Assembly (NCBI GenBank): GCA_937910905.1
Contig: CALEPV010000068.1
Location: forward strand, 1 to 47,096
Direction: 5' to 3'
Length of the DNA: 47,096 bases
DNA from: an uncultured Prevotellaceae bacterium
GTDB taxonomy: Bacteria > Bacteroidota > Bacteroidia > Bacteroidales > Bacteroidaceae
Under the pieces are notes generated by a model. The model made no database searches, had not been told where the DNA came from, and worked only from the letters and a program-made list of their open reading frames with translations. Every line of letters starts with the position of its first letter. Position 1 is the stretch's first letter. The translations under genes and the position numbers were made by a program. Positions 7,767 through 15,998 of this stretch are shown one piece after another.

Positions 7767-8747
7767 ATGACAAAAATCATAGGTCTGGGCAATGCTCTTG
7801 TCGATGTTTTGGTGCAGATAGGCGACAACACATTACTCGAGCAGCTCCAGCTGCCGAAAGGCGGCATGATGCTGATTGACGATGCGCAGTACAAACGTAT
7901 CGGCAACATGCTGACCGACATCGATACCAGCCGTGCTACAGGCGGTAGTGCTGCCAACACAATACTGGCGCTATCGGCGGTATACGACGGAACCGTATTC
8001 GTAGGGGCTGTGGGTGCTGACACCTACGGCAGCTTCTTCCGCGAGGCCCAGCAGAGCCGAGGCATAGACAGCCGGCTGGTAGAGTGCACCACAAAGCACA
8101 CAGGAGTAGCCACAACGTTCATATCCCCCGATGGAGAGCGAACCTTCGCCACACACCTAGGAGCATCGGCCATGATTGACCCACGGGCCATACCGTACCG
8201 CAAGGGCGACGTGCTACACATCGAAGGCTATATGGTACAGAACCACCAGCTGACGGAACAGGTGCTACGCAAAGCTGCAGACGAGGGAATGACCATAAGC
8301 TACGACCTGGCATCATGGAACATCGTGCAGAGCGACCGCGACTTCATACAACGTATGGTATGCGAGTACGTGAACATAGTCTTTGCCAACGAGGAGGAAG
8401 CAGCTGCCTACTGCCAGACAAACGATATGGAAGCCGCTGTCGAACAGCTGGCTGCCGATGCCGACATCGCTGTGGTGAAGCTCGGAAAGAGTGGAGCGCT
8501 GGTGCGCAGACAGGCTGACGGGCAAAGCGTATTCGTACCTACAGCGCCGCAAGACAAGGTGGTAGACACCACAGCCGCAGGCGATTTCTTTGCTGCAGGC
8601 TTCCTATACGGCTACGTGACCGGGCAGTCGCTGGCCACATGCCTCGCCTACGGTCACCGCACAGCCGGCGAAGTGATACAGGTGCTGGGCACACAGGTCA
8701 CACCAGAGCGCCTGCGCGCTGCCATCGAAGCAGCGAAGCCACAATAA
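7767..8747 (+). CDS. PfkB-family carbohydrate/nucleoside kinase
   Basis: 326-residue ribokinase-fold kinase. It has the N-terminal substrate motif GGSAANTILALS (about 59-70) and the C-terminal signature DTTAAGDFFAAGF with catalytic base Asp273; Ala replaces the usual first Gly of the anion hole (DTxGAGD becomes DTTAAGD). Bacteroidetes proteins of this kind are usually named adenosine kinase or ribokinase-like, but the substrate cannot be fixed from sequence. It has a short leader and its own promoter, and is followed 54 bases later by an S41 peptidase gene with no promoter box between, so the two are probably co-transcribed. Confidence 0.9.
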   Translation: MTKIIGLGNALVDVLVQIGDNTLLEQLQLPKGGMMLIDDAQYKRIGNMLTDIDTSRATGGSAANTILALSAVYDGTVFVGAVGADTYGSFFREAQQSRGIDSRLVECTTKHTGVATTFISPDGERTFATHLGASAMIDPRAIPYRKGDVLHIEGYMVQNHQLTEQVLRKAADEGMTISYDLASWNIVQSDRDFIQRMVCEYVNIVFANEEEAAAYCQTNDMEAAVEQLAADADIAVVKLGKSGALVRRQADGQSVFVPTAPQDKVVDTTAAGDFFAAGFLYGYVTGQSLATCLAYGHRTAGEVIQVLGTQVTPERLRAAIEAAKPQ

Positions 8748-8801
8748 CGCGACAACAGACAAATGCACCCGAGCAACAACGAATCATTACACTTGATATA
8801 G

Positions 8802-10442
8802 ATGACCAATCGTAATCCATTACACATCCTCATAGCCTGCGCTGCTGCGCTGATACTGCTGCTGCAGCCTGCGAAAGCACAGAACACAGCCTTCGACCTA
8901 AGCAAGAACCTCAAGCTGTTCTCCGACATCTACCGCCAGCTGGACACCTACTACGTGGACACGCTGTCAGCCGACACCGCCATGCGCTCCGCGATAGACG
9001 GCATGCTGCAGGAGATTGACCCCTACACAGGCTACTTCCCAGCAGAGGACGAAGAGCTCACCAGCATGACATCAGGAAGATATGGCGGCATCGGAGCCCT
9101 CATCAGATACTACAAGCGTGAGCAGCGCTGCATAGTGGAGGAGCTGTACGAGGGATGCCCTGCAGACGTAGCTGGCGTGAAGCCAGGAGATATAATCCTG
9201 TCCATCAACGGGCACGACACCAAAGGTCAGGGCACATCCGAGGTAACCAAGCAGCTGCGAGGCGAAGCCGGCACGACTTTCGAGCTGCAAGTACAGAGGC
9301 TGGGCAGCGACAAGCCGATAGCCATCAACATCACCCGCCAGCAGATACAGACACCAGCCGTACCCTGGTACGGCATCGTGGACGAGGCATCGCACACAGG
9401 CTATCTGTACCTGTCCAGCTTCACCGAAGGGTGTGCACGCGAGGTGCGACACGCCTTCCTTGAAATGCGGCAGGCTGGTATGCAGCGCTTCATTCTGGAC
9501 CTGCGCGATAATCCCGGAGGCGCGGTGAGCGAGGCTGTGCAGATCACTGGCCTGTTCGTGCCAAAGGGCAGCCTCGTGGTATCTACCAAAGGCAAGCTGC
9601 CCTCGACATGCTACGACTATCTGTCGCCATCCGAGCCAGTGGACACTCTGATGCCCATAGCTGTGATGGTCAGCAGCAATTCGGCATCAGCAAGTGAGAT
9701 TGTCAGCGGAGCCCTGCAGGACTTCGACCGCGCCCTGATAGTGGGACAGCGCACCTACGGCAAGGGCATCGTGCAGAGCATACACGATGTAGGCAGCGAC
9801 GGCGGCAGCCTGAAGATTACAACCGCACGCTACTATCTGCCATCGGGACGCTGCATCCAAGCCTTCGACTACCGCCGGCGTGCTTCAGGCGAGGCTGCCG
9901 TATCACTCCCTGACAGCCTCACGCATGAGTTCCACACACGGCACGGACGCACGGTACGTGACGGAGGCGGTGTGATGCCAGACAGCATACTGCCTGTCGA
10001 CTCGCTGCCGACTATGGTCTACGACGTGATGGCGTCTGACGTAGCTATGGAGTACGTCAACTCATACGCAGCATCGCACCCGACTATAGCACCAGCAGGA
10101 GAATTCCATATCACCGATGCCGACTACGACGAGTTCTGCAGCGCCGTCCTCGCATCAGACTTCACTTCTGCCAGCCGCACTATTGCCGCGCTGTCGCAGC
10201 TTCGCAAGATTGCCAACATGGAAGGCCTGCTTGACGAGTCGCGCAGCGAGTTCGATGCACTGGAAGCTAGGTTGAAGAGCAACGATGTGGCGGCCGACCT
10301 GGTGCGCAACCGCCACCTTATAATACCAGCCATCGAGACCGACATTGCAGGACGCTACTACTACATACGCGGCGGCTTGCGGCAGCAACTGGCTTCCGAC
10401 AAGTCCCTGCGCCGCACCATCGACATCCTCACAGAGCACTAG
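8802..10442 (+). CDS. S41 family C-terminal processing peptidase (CtpA/Tsp-like)
   Basis: Secreted or periplasmic serine protease of 546 residues. Signal peptide up to about residue 27 (ending KAQ). A PDZ domain spans about 85-180 (containing GVKPGDIILSING). The protease core has Ser296 in SNSASASEI and Lys321 in TYGKG; the 25-residue Ser-Lys spacing equals that of E. coli Tsp. The C-terminal 150 residues are helical. The gene follows the PfkB kinase gene on the same strand. Its last 14 bases overlap the end of the convergent gene at 10429. Likely role: trimming or turnover of envelope proteins with nonpolar C-termini; the specific target is unknown. Confidence 0.93.
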   Translation: MTNRNPLHILIACAAALILLLQPAKAQNTAFDLSKNLKLFSDIYRQLDTYYVDTLSADTAMRSAIDGMLQEIDPYTGYFPAEDEELTSMTSGRYGGIGALIRYYKREQRCIVEELYEGCPADVAGVKPGDIILSINGHDTKGQGTSEVTKQLRGEAGTTFELQVQRLGSDKPIAINITRQQIQTPAVPWYGIVDEASHTGYLYLSSFTEGCAREVRHAFLEMRQAGMQRFILDLRDNPGGAVSEAVQITGLFVPKGSLVVSTKGKLPSTCYDYLSPSEPVDTLMPIAVMVSSNSASASEIVSGALQDFDRALIVGQRTYGKGIVQSIHDVGSDGGSLKITTARYYLPSGRCIQAFDYRRRASGEAAVSLPDSLTHEFHTRHGRTVRDGGGVMPDSILPVDSLPTMVYDVMASDVAMEYVNSYAASHPTIAPAGEFHITDADYDEFCSAVLASDFTSASRTIAALSQLRKIANMEGLLDESRSEFDALEARLKSNDVAADLVRNRHLIIPAIETDIAGRYYYIRGGLRQQLASDKSLRRTIDILTEH

Positions 10443-11487
10443 CGCCAAGAGCCGCAAGCATCTCCGGCAGATATGCACAAGGCATCAGCTCAGCCGCATA
10501 ACGGCCTTCGCGATGAGTGATGGCAAAGAGAGCAGGCTGAGCTTGTGCCTGCGAGCGAGCCAGATGCATGGCCACATGCCCCATCGTCATACGGACATTC
10601 ACCTCCACACAAGGGTGCAGCTTGGCACGTCCGTCGTCCACAATCATCATGTCTACACCCACCGGGCCGCGGTAGAAAGTATCGAGGCTCAACGGTAGCT
10701 GTTGCTCATAAAACTGCCGCACAGCAGCCAGCAACTGAGTATCTATATACCGCCCTACGATGTTGAGCTTGGTGTCCTCGTCTGCCACAAGATTGCCTGC
10801 ATACACCCCTGCCCCACTGGTCACGAAGAGCGACAGCCCCCTGTACTCTGCTGTCCCAGCATCCGTGAGCTGAAACTCAAGCGCCAGGTCCATTATCTTG
10901 CGGTACTTAGGCTCAGACATCACATAGCCTTGTCGCTGCAGGCAGCGGCAAGTCCACGCTATGTCACCATCCGTCAACTGAGGTGTAGAGACAGCGTGCA
11001 GGCCCCGGCCACTTCCGCTCCAAGGCGCTTTGAGTAGCATACGGGGGTACTCGCGATGGAAGCGGAGCACATCTTCAAGGCTATTGCAGCGACGTGTGTC
11101 CCCGATGAAATCGCTATTGTTTGAATGTTGGGTGTGGAATTGCTTCAGCAATCGCTCCGTGACGGCACGGCCTGTGGCAGCACGAAAGACATCCATCTGC
11201 ACGTTGGTGGGCAGCAGGCCGATGGGCACACCAGCCTTGCGTAGCTGCGACACCAGCAGCTTGCTCCACCCCCAAGGCTGCACAGATGTGATACTGCGCA
11301 GCACGTCGGCAGGTATGTCGCAAGGTGTAGCTGCATGATGCCAGATGTAATCGCCGGGCTCAGCCCACAGTTGCGGCAGGTCGCTGCAGTCACGTGCGAA
11401 CTGCAGAGCCGATGCCGGCGGCGTGTAGTAAGGGCTGTCGGCAGCAAGGGCCAGGTCGTTCTCCGGGTTGAATACAAGCAATCGCAT
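10429..11487 (-). CDS. Conserved protein with ATP-grasp-like motifs, function unknown
   Basis: 352 residues, no signal peptide. It starts MRLLVFNPENDLALA. Features recalling ATP-grasp ligases: KAPWSGSGRG at 153-162 (a Lys plus Gly-rich loop), an EPKYRKIMDLALEF strand near 195-210, and near the end GVDMM then EVNVRMTMG, like the metal-binding Glu/Asn pair. I do not recognise a named family or substrate. It is the last gene of a five-gene minus-strand run (rsmI, lipoprotein, hflX, RsmI-like, this one), 12 bases after the RsmI-like gene. An ATP-dependent carboxylate-amine or peptide ligase is possible but unproved. The 3' end overlaps the S41 peptidase gene by 14 bases. Confidence 0.75.
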   Translation of the reverse strand: MRLLVFNPENDLALAADSPYYTPPASALQFARDCSDLPQLWAEPGDYIWHHAATPCDIPADVLRSITSVQPWGWSKLLVSQLRKAGVPIGLLPTNVQMDVFRAATGRAVTERLLKQFHTQHSNNSDFIGDTRRCNSLEDVLRFHREYPRMLLKAPWSGSGRGLHAVSTPQLTDGDIAWTCRCLQRQGYVMSEPKYRKIMDLALEFQLTDAGTAEYRGLSLFVTSGAGVYAGNLVADEDTKLNIVGRYIDTQLLAAVRQFYEQQLPLSLDTFYRGPVGVDMMIVDDGRAKLHPCVEVNVRMTMGHVAMHLARSQAQAQPALFAITHREGRYAAELMPCAYLPEMLAALGASAL

Positions 11488-11499
11488 GGGTGCAGTTCG

Positions 11500-12228
11500 T
11501 CACCTGCCAAAGAGGAATATCGTGGGGATGTGGCTTAGGTCGGGCAGCGAAGCGTGCCGCCACTGGGCCACGGTTTTGGTGCGGATCCACTCGCTGTCCG
11601 TAGTGATGCCTGCCGCTACACACAGACGTGTACTGGGCTTGAGGGCCGAGGTGAGGGTGTCGAAGAGTTTGCGGTTGCGGTAGGGCGTCTCGATGCACAG
11701 CTGCGTCTGCTGCTCCTGGTAGGCTCGCTTCTCCAGCGAACGGATGCGAGCCGCACGCTCTGCGGGTTCGATGGGCAGATAGCCCACGAAGGCAAAGCTC
11801 TGTCCGCTCAGCCCCGATGCCATCAGCGCCATAAGCATGGACGAAGGCCCCACCAGCGGTACCACTGTGTAGCCCTTGCTCTGGGCTATGCTCACAATAT
11901 CGGCACCAGGGTCGGCAACAGCAGGGCAGCCCGCCTCCGATATAATGCCAATGGAGTGGCCCTCGGCCAGCGGCTTGAGGTACGACTCAAACAGCTCGGC
12001 TGAGGCGTGCTTGCCCATAGGGTAGAAGCTCGAAGCATCGATGTCGAACTGCGGGTCCAGCTGTCGCAGGAAGCGGCGTGCTGTGCGCACCTCTTCCACG
12101 ATGAAATGGCGTATTTTGCTCACTACACCGAGGTTGTAGGCAGGCAGTACACGCGACAAGTCATCGCCTCCAAGTCCTACCGGTATGAGGTAGAGCGCAG
12201 GCGATTGTGCATTGGCATCGGGGTTCAT
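11500..12228 (-). CDS. RsmI-like SAM-dependent methyltransferase (second paralog)
   Basis: 242-residue tetrapyrrole-methylase-fold protein. It parallels the genuine RsmI at 14384-15052 motif by motif: YLIPVGLGG for YLVPTPVGN, EEVRTARRFL for EDTRTSGLLL, SEAGCPAVADPG for SDAGTPGISDPG, and VGPSSMLMALMASGL for PGATAMVPALVMSGL. All SAM-binding glycine loops are present, so it is probably active, but its substrate may differ from the 16S rRNA C1402 ribose. Its start overlaps the hflX stop by 4 bases (translational coupling), and its stop is 12 bases before the ATP-grasp-like gene. Confidence 0.88.
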   Translation of the reverse strand: MNPDANAQSPALYLIPVGLGGDDLSRVLPAYNLGVVSKIRHFIVEEVRTARRFLRQLDPQFDIDASSFYPMGKHASAELFESYLKPLAEGHSIGIISEAGCPAVADPGADIVSIAQSKGYTVVPLVGPSSMLMALMASGLSGQSFAFVGYLPIEPAERAARIRSLEKRAYQEQQTQLCIETPYRNRKLFDTLTSALKPSTRLCVAAGITTDSEWIRTKTVAQWRHASLPDLSHIPTIFLFGR

Positions 12229-13478
12229 TCTTCGTCGTAATGTTGAAAGAGAAAGTCGTTGTACGGGTACTTCTGCACATGCAGTTCCCGCACACGATTG
12301 TAGAGATTCTGCTTGAACTCATCGATGTTGGAGCGCTCGCGGGCTGAGATAAACATGCAGTCGCCGTTCATGCGTGCCATCCACGTGCGCTGTAGGTCCT
12401 GCAGAGAGAGGTTCTCGCTGCTCAGCGGCGTGAGGTCGTCCTGCTCCTTGGGTATGAAGGTGTAGGCATCAATCTTGTTGAACAGCAGCATCTGCGGCTT
12501 CTCTGCACAGCCCAGGTCGGCAAGTGTCTTGTTCACCACATCTATCTGTGCTTCGAAGTCGGGATGCGAGATGTCCACCACATGCACCAGCAGATCGGCC
12601 TCACGCACCTCGTCGAGAGTGCTCTTGAACGACTCAATCAGGTCTGTTGGCAGCTTGCGTATGAAGCCTACTGTGTCCGACAGCAGGAACGGCAGATTGT
12701 CTATGATGACCTTGCGTACTGTGGTGTCCAGTGTGGCGAACAGCTTGTTCTCGGCAAACACCTGGCTCTTGGCCAGCAGGTTCATCAGAGTGCTCTTGCC
12801 CACATTGGTGTAGCCTACAAGAGCCACGCGTATCATACGTCCGCGGTTGCTGCGCTGGGTGGTCTTCTGCCGGTCTATCTCTGCGAGGCGCTGCTTGAGT
12901 AGCGACATGCGGTTCAGTATGATACGGCGGTCCATCTCCAGCTGTGTCTCGCCAGGTCCGCGCAGTCCTACAGAGCCCTTGCCGCCGCCAGAGCCGGAGC
13001 CGCCACCCTGACGTTCCAGGTGTGTCCACAGGCGCTGCAGGCGGGGCAGCATATAGCGGTACTGTGCCAGCTCCACCTGCGTCTTGGCGTTGGCTGTCTG
13101 TGCTCGCATGGCGAAGATGTCCAGTATGAGGCTGGTACGGTCTAGTATCTTGACCTTGAGCGCCTGCTCTATGTTGCGCAGCTGCTTGGCGCTGAGCTCA
13201 TCGTCGAAGATTACCATACCCACTTCGCGCTCGGCATCCTCTTCAGCCTGTATGTATTCACGTATCTCCTGCAGCTTGCCGGAGCCCACGTAGGTTACAG
13301 CTGAAGGGCCGTTTGTGCGCTGGGTGAAGCGCTTCACCGTCACGGCGCCCGCCGTCGTAGCAAGGAATTCCAGTTCATCGAGGTACTCGGTGGTGCGCCT
13401 CTCGTCCTGCTGGGGTGTAATCAGGCCCACCAGGACTGCGGTCTCAGCCTGTGCCTCTGTAATAATAAACTCCTTCAC
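12225..13478 (-). CDS. hflX: GTPase HflX
   Basis: Ribosome-associated GTPase that splits stalled or hibernating ribosomes under stress. It is 417 residues. The N-terminal HflX domain (1-about 195) ends in the Gly-rich stretch GGGSGSGGGKGS and GPGETQLE. The G domain has P-loop GYTNVGKST, switch/G3 DTVGFIRKLP, and G4 NKID. It overlaps both neighbours by 4 bases (lipoprotein upstream, RsmI-like methyltransferase downstream), so the three genes are tightly coupled. Placement with two rRNA-methylase-like genes fits a translation-quality cluster. Confidence 0.97.
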   Translation of the reverse strand: MKEFIITEAQAETAVLVGLITPQQDERRTTEYLDELEFLATTAGAVTVKRFTQRTNGPSAVTYVGSGKLQEIREYIQAEEDAEREVGMVIFDDELSAKQLRNIEQALKVKILDRTSLILDIFAMRAQTANAKTQVELAQYRYMLPRLQRLWTHLERQGGGSGSGGGKGSVGLRGPGETQLEMDRRIILNRMSLLKQRLAEIDRQKTTQRSNRGRMIRVALVGYTNVGKSTLMNLLAKSQVFAENKLFATLDTTVRKVIIDNLPFLLSDTVGFIRKLPTDLIESFKSTLDEVREADLLVHVVDISHPDFEAQIDVVNKTLADLGCAEKPQMLLFNKIDAYTFIPKEQDDLTPLSSENLSLQDLQRTWMARMNGDCMFISARERSNIDEFKQNLYNRVRELHVQKYPYNDFLFQHYDEE

Positions 13479-14329
13479 TTGACTTGTATAACGAGGTACT
13501 TACTGGTGCTCCAGAATGTGTCGGGGTCAGTAATAGTGAGCACGTACTTACCCTCAGCATTCTTGGCCAGGCGGTAGCTGCCCTCGGGATGCGAGGTGAG
13601 CAGCTGGGCGTTCTTGGAGTAGAGGGCTATCTCCTTGTCGATGCGTATGTCTATCTGCGTGAAGTAGCCCTGGTTGAAGTCGGATGAACGCAACACCCCG
13701 TCCTTGGTGATGATACGCTGTTCGCGGAGCTCGCTCTTGGTGCCGAACACATACCAGGCTGTGTGCAGGTCGGTGTCCTGCTCGCGTATGATCTGCTGCT
13801 GCGATGCGCTCTCTTGCGCCAGGCTGTCCACGCTGCCCGTGAGTGCGTCAATCTGCTCGCCCTGCTCGGCGATGATGATGTTCTTGGCTGCGAGGTCGGC
13901 CTCCAGTTCGTTCACTCGCTGAGTCTGCTGCTCCAGCTGCTGCTGTAGGCGCTGCACCAGCTGAGTCATGCGTGTAGTGTTGAAGTTGGCCGTCTTCAGG
14001 CGCTCTTCAAGGCGGGCAATTTTCTGCCGGTTGTCCTCCATTGTCTGGCGTATGAATACCATATTGTCGTGCATAGCCTCGCGCGACGAGCTGGTCTCCG
14101 GGTTGGCATTGGCCACAGCTATGCGTCCCTCTGCCTCGTTGATTTGCTGGAAAGCCTCCTGGACTTCGTTGATTGCTGCCATCATATCGTCCATCTGGTG
14201 CTGCATAGCAGCGTTGACGCTGTTGAGCGAGTCGATCTTCTGCTGTTCAGGCGACTTCTCATCCTTATTACCCATGTTGCAAGCCGTGAGGCTCAGCAGG
14301 CAGAATGCCACCATTAGATACTTTTTCAT
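13475..14329 (-). CDS. Coiled-coil lipoprotein, function unknown
   Basis: 284 residues. The N-terminus MKKYLMVAFCLLSLTACNMG is a lipoprotein signal with lipobox LTAC, so the mature protein starts at Cys17. Residues about 28-185 are heptad-rich and rich in Gln/Glu (two helices with a break near 75-85), a clear coiled coil. A C-terminal globular part (about 190-284) looks beta-rich and contains FGTKSELREQRIITKDGVL. Many Bacteroidetes carry lipoproteins of this plan with no assigned role; probably an envelope structural or adaptor protein. It lies 54 bases after rsmI and overlaps hflX by 4 bases. Confidence 0.85.
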   Translation of the reverse strand: MKKYLMVAFCLLSLTACNMGNKDEKSPEQQKIDSLNSVNAAMQHQMDDMMAAINEVQEAFQQINEAEGRIAVANANPETSSSREAMHDNMVFIRQTMEDNRQKIARLEERLKTANFNTTRMTQLVQRLQQQLEQQTQRVNELEADLAAKNIIIAEQGEQIDALTGSVDSLAQESASQQQIIREQDTDLHTAWYVFGTKSELREQRIITKDGVLRSSDFNQGYFTQIDIRIDKEIALYSKNAQLLTSHPEGSYRLAKNAEGKYVLTITDPDTFWSTSKYLVIQVK

Positions 14330-14383
14330 ATTCCGTCTTGTTTGATTGATATATGCGATTGATTGTTACTCAAGTCATGCTGC

Positions 14384-15052
14384 CTAGTCCTCGCGTCCTG
14401 CCACTACGATGACGAACTCGCCCCTCGGCTCGTGTTCGGTGAAGTGGGCCAAGGCCTCAGCCAGAGTGCCGCGCACGGTCTCCTCGTAGACTTTGGATAT
14501 CTCGCGCACTACGGCTACACGCCTCTCGGCGCCGAACACCTCGATGAACTGCTGTAGAGCCTTCACCACGCGGTGGGGCGACTCGTAGAACACCATAGTG
14601 CGCGTCTCGCCAGTCAGGGCATTGAGGCGCGTCTGCCGCCCCTTCTTCTGCGGCAAGAAGCCCTCGAAGCAGAACCTGTCGCAGGGCAGGCCCGACATCA
14701 CCAGCGCAGGCACCATAGCCGTAGCACCAGGCAGGCAGGTGACCTCCAGCCCTGCTCTGATGGCCTCACGAGCCACGAGGAAGCCTGGGTCGCTGATGCC
14801 AGGAGTGCCTGCATCGCTCACCACAGCTATCGTCTGCCCGCCACGCAACAGCTCCACGATATGGTCTACAGTCTGATGTTCGTTGAACTTATGGTACGAC
14901 ATCATGGGCCGGCGAATGTCGAAATGCTTCAGCAGGAGCCCGCTGGTGCGGGTGTCCTCGGCCAGTATCAGATCGGCCTCACGCAGCACCCTCAATGCAC
15001 GCATCGTGATGTCCTCCAGATTGCCAACTGGTGTAGGTACGAGGTATAGCAT
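14384..15052 (-). CDS. rsmI: 16S rRNA (cytidine-1402-2'-O)-methyltransferase RsmI
   Basis: Methylates the ribose of C1402 in the ribosomal decoding centre. From the Met at 15052 it is about 222 residues, starting MLYLVPTPVGNLEDIT exactly as family members do; a longer frame from 15097 would add 15 residues with no family support. Motifs: EDTRTSGLLLKHF, SDAGTPGISDPG, PGATAMVPALVMSGL, CFEGFLPQKKGR. A TAnnTTTG box ends only 5 bases upstream of this ATG, so the mRNA would be leaderless. It heads the five-gene minus-strand run down to 10429. Confidence 0.95.
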   Translation of the reverse strand: MLYLVPTPVGNLEDITMRALRVLREADLILAEDTRTSGLLLKHFDIRRPMMSYHKFNEHQTVDHIVELLRGGQTIAVVSDAGTPGISDPGFLVAREAIRAGLEVTCLPGATAMVPALVMSGLPCDRFCFEGFLPQKKGRQTRLNALTGETRTMVFYESPHRVVKALQQFIEVFGAERRVAVVREISKVYEETVRGTLAEALAHFTEHEPRGEFVIVVAGRED

Positions 15053-15056
15053 ACTG

Positions 15057-15064
15057 CAAAGGTA
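15057..15064 (-). promoter_or_regulatory. Promoter -7 box immediately upstream of rsmI ATG
   Basis: TACCTTTG followed by C on the minus strand. The start codon A is at 15052, where transcription would be expected to begin, implying no 5' leader. Confidence 0.6.
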
Positions 15065-15097
15065 GGTATTATCTGCATAACTATGCTCTATTTTCAC

Positions 15098-15380
15098 GAT
15101 GGTTTTAACATTACTTATTGAATGAGGGGACTAAACAGCTCGTTTCGAGGGATCAACCCGTTTTATGAAGGGGAGGGGGCGGCGCGGACAAAAGAAGCTG
15201 GCTGCACGAACCGAGAAAATAGGATGCTTGAACAGCGGAAGCTGGCGACCCCAGCTAAACGCCCGTGCAATGCGGTGTTTGAGGCGCTGCATCGCGGTGA
15301 AGAGGGTCGTTCGACGCGGTACGCAAACATCTATCACCTTATTTTTGTGCTTATCTTATCCCCTATCGGACTAAAAGTAT
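15098..15380. other. Gene-free region between rsmI and tdk with GC-rich palindromic words
   Basis: No believable gene is visible; a 143-codon frame through it lacks family features and collides with tdk. The middle (15180-15330) is GC-rich and structured: the word GCGGTG/A recurs at 15272, 15294 and 15316, exactly 22 bases apart. A 15-base word CGCTGCATCGCGGTG at 15285-15299 is repeated at 30532-30546. A GGAA-capped hairpin (CAGC/GCTG) is at 15233-15244. It could be an untranslated RNA or a repeat remnant; I cannot tell. Confidence 0.45.
15266..15331. repeat. Weak 22-bp-period array upstream of tdk
   Basis: Three 22-base units, each with GCGGTG or GCGGTA at the same offset (15272, 15294, 15316). 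Only the middle unit (TGCATCGCGGTGA) is a good palindrome. It shares a 15-base word with the array at 30511-30643. Confidence 0.5.
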
Positions 15381-15388
15381 TACCTTTG
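15381..15388 (+). promoter_or_regulatory. Promoter -7 box for tdk
   Basis: TACCTTTG followed by C, 33 bases upstream of the tdk ATG. Confidence 0.7.
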
Positions 15389-15413
15389 CGGTCACAAGCC
15401 CATACATACACAC

Positions 15414-15998
15414 ATGACCAGCAACAACGATTTCAACGGCGAGATGATGCGCCGCGGACGCGTGGAAGTCATCTGCGGCTCTATGTTCAGCGGCAAGACA
15501 GAAGAGCTGATACGCCGAATGAAGCGCGCCAAGTTCGCCAAGCAGAAGGTTGAGATCTTCAAGCCAGCCATAGACACGCGCTACTCGGAAGAGGACGTAG
15601 TGAGCCACGAGGGTAACGCCATACAGTCGACACCCGTCGAGAACGCTGCCAGCATACTGCTGCTAGGCTCCGACTGCGATGTGCTGGGCATAGACGAGGC
15701 GCAGTTCTTCGACGGACAGATAGTCTTTGTGTGCAACGAGCTGGCCTCACGAGGCATACGCGTCATCGTGGCAGGCCTCGACCTAGACTTCAAGGGGCAG
15801 CCATTCGGCCCGATGCCGGCGCTGCTGGCCATAGCCGACGAGGTGACCAAGGTGCACGCCATCTGCGTGAACTGCGGGGCGCTGGCCTACGTGAGCCACC
15901 GCATTGTGGCTGGCGAGAAGCAGGTGATGCTGGGCGAAACCCACGAGTACGAACCTTTATGCCGTGAATGCTATGCTAAAGCAACCAATAACATTTGA
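15414..15998 (+). CDS. tdk: Thymidine kinase
   Basis: Phosphorylates thymidine (and deoxyuridine) to the monophosphate in the pyrimidine salvage pathway. It is a 194-residue type II enzyme. The P-loop CGSMFSGKTEEL is at 21-32, the IDEAQFF segment supplies the catalytic Glu, and a zinc-binding site uses CVNC and CREC pairs near the C-terminus. The start at 15414 gives a 10-residue polar extension; Met11 or Met12 would also leave a complete enzyme. The tail overlaps the next gene by 35 bases (26 if the later Met is used), so translation is probably coupled. Confidence 0.97.
   Translation: MTSNNDFNGEMMRRGRVEVICGSMFSGKTEELIRRMKRAKFAKQKVEIFKPAIDTRYSEEDVVSHEGNAIQSTPVENAASILLLGSDCDVLGIDEAQFFDGQIVFVCNELASRGIRVIVAGLDLDFKGQPFGPMPALLAIADEVTKVHAICVNCGALAYVSHRIVAGEKQVMLGETHEYEPLCRECYAKATNNI

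Noticed and set aside
15053..15097. Longer RsmI start at 15097
   Set aside because: The added 15 residues have no family match and would cover the TAnnTTTG box.
15180..15330. Possible small housekeeping RNA (SRP, RNase P, tmRNA)
   Set aside because: A GGAA-capped hairpin is present at 15233-15244, but the conserved words of SRP RNA, RNase P RNA and tmRNA are absent.
15122..15553. 143-codon plus-strand frame upstream of tdk
   Set aside because: It overlaps the tdk promoter and gene in another frame and has no protein-like conservation I can recognise; the region is better read as repeats or RNA.
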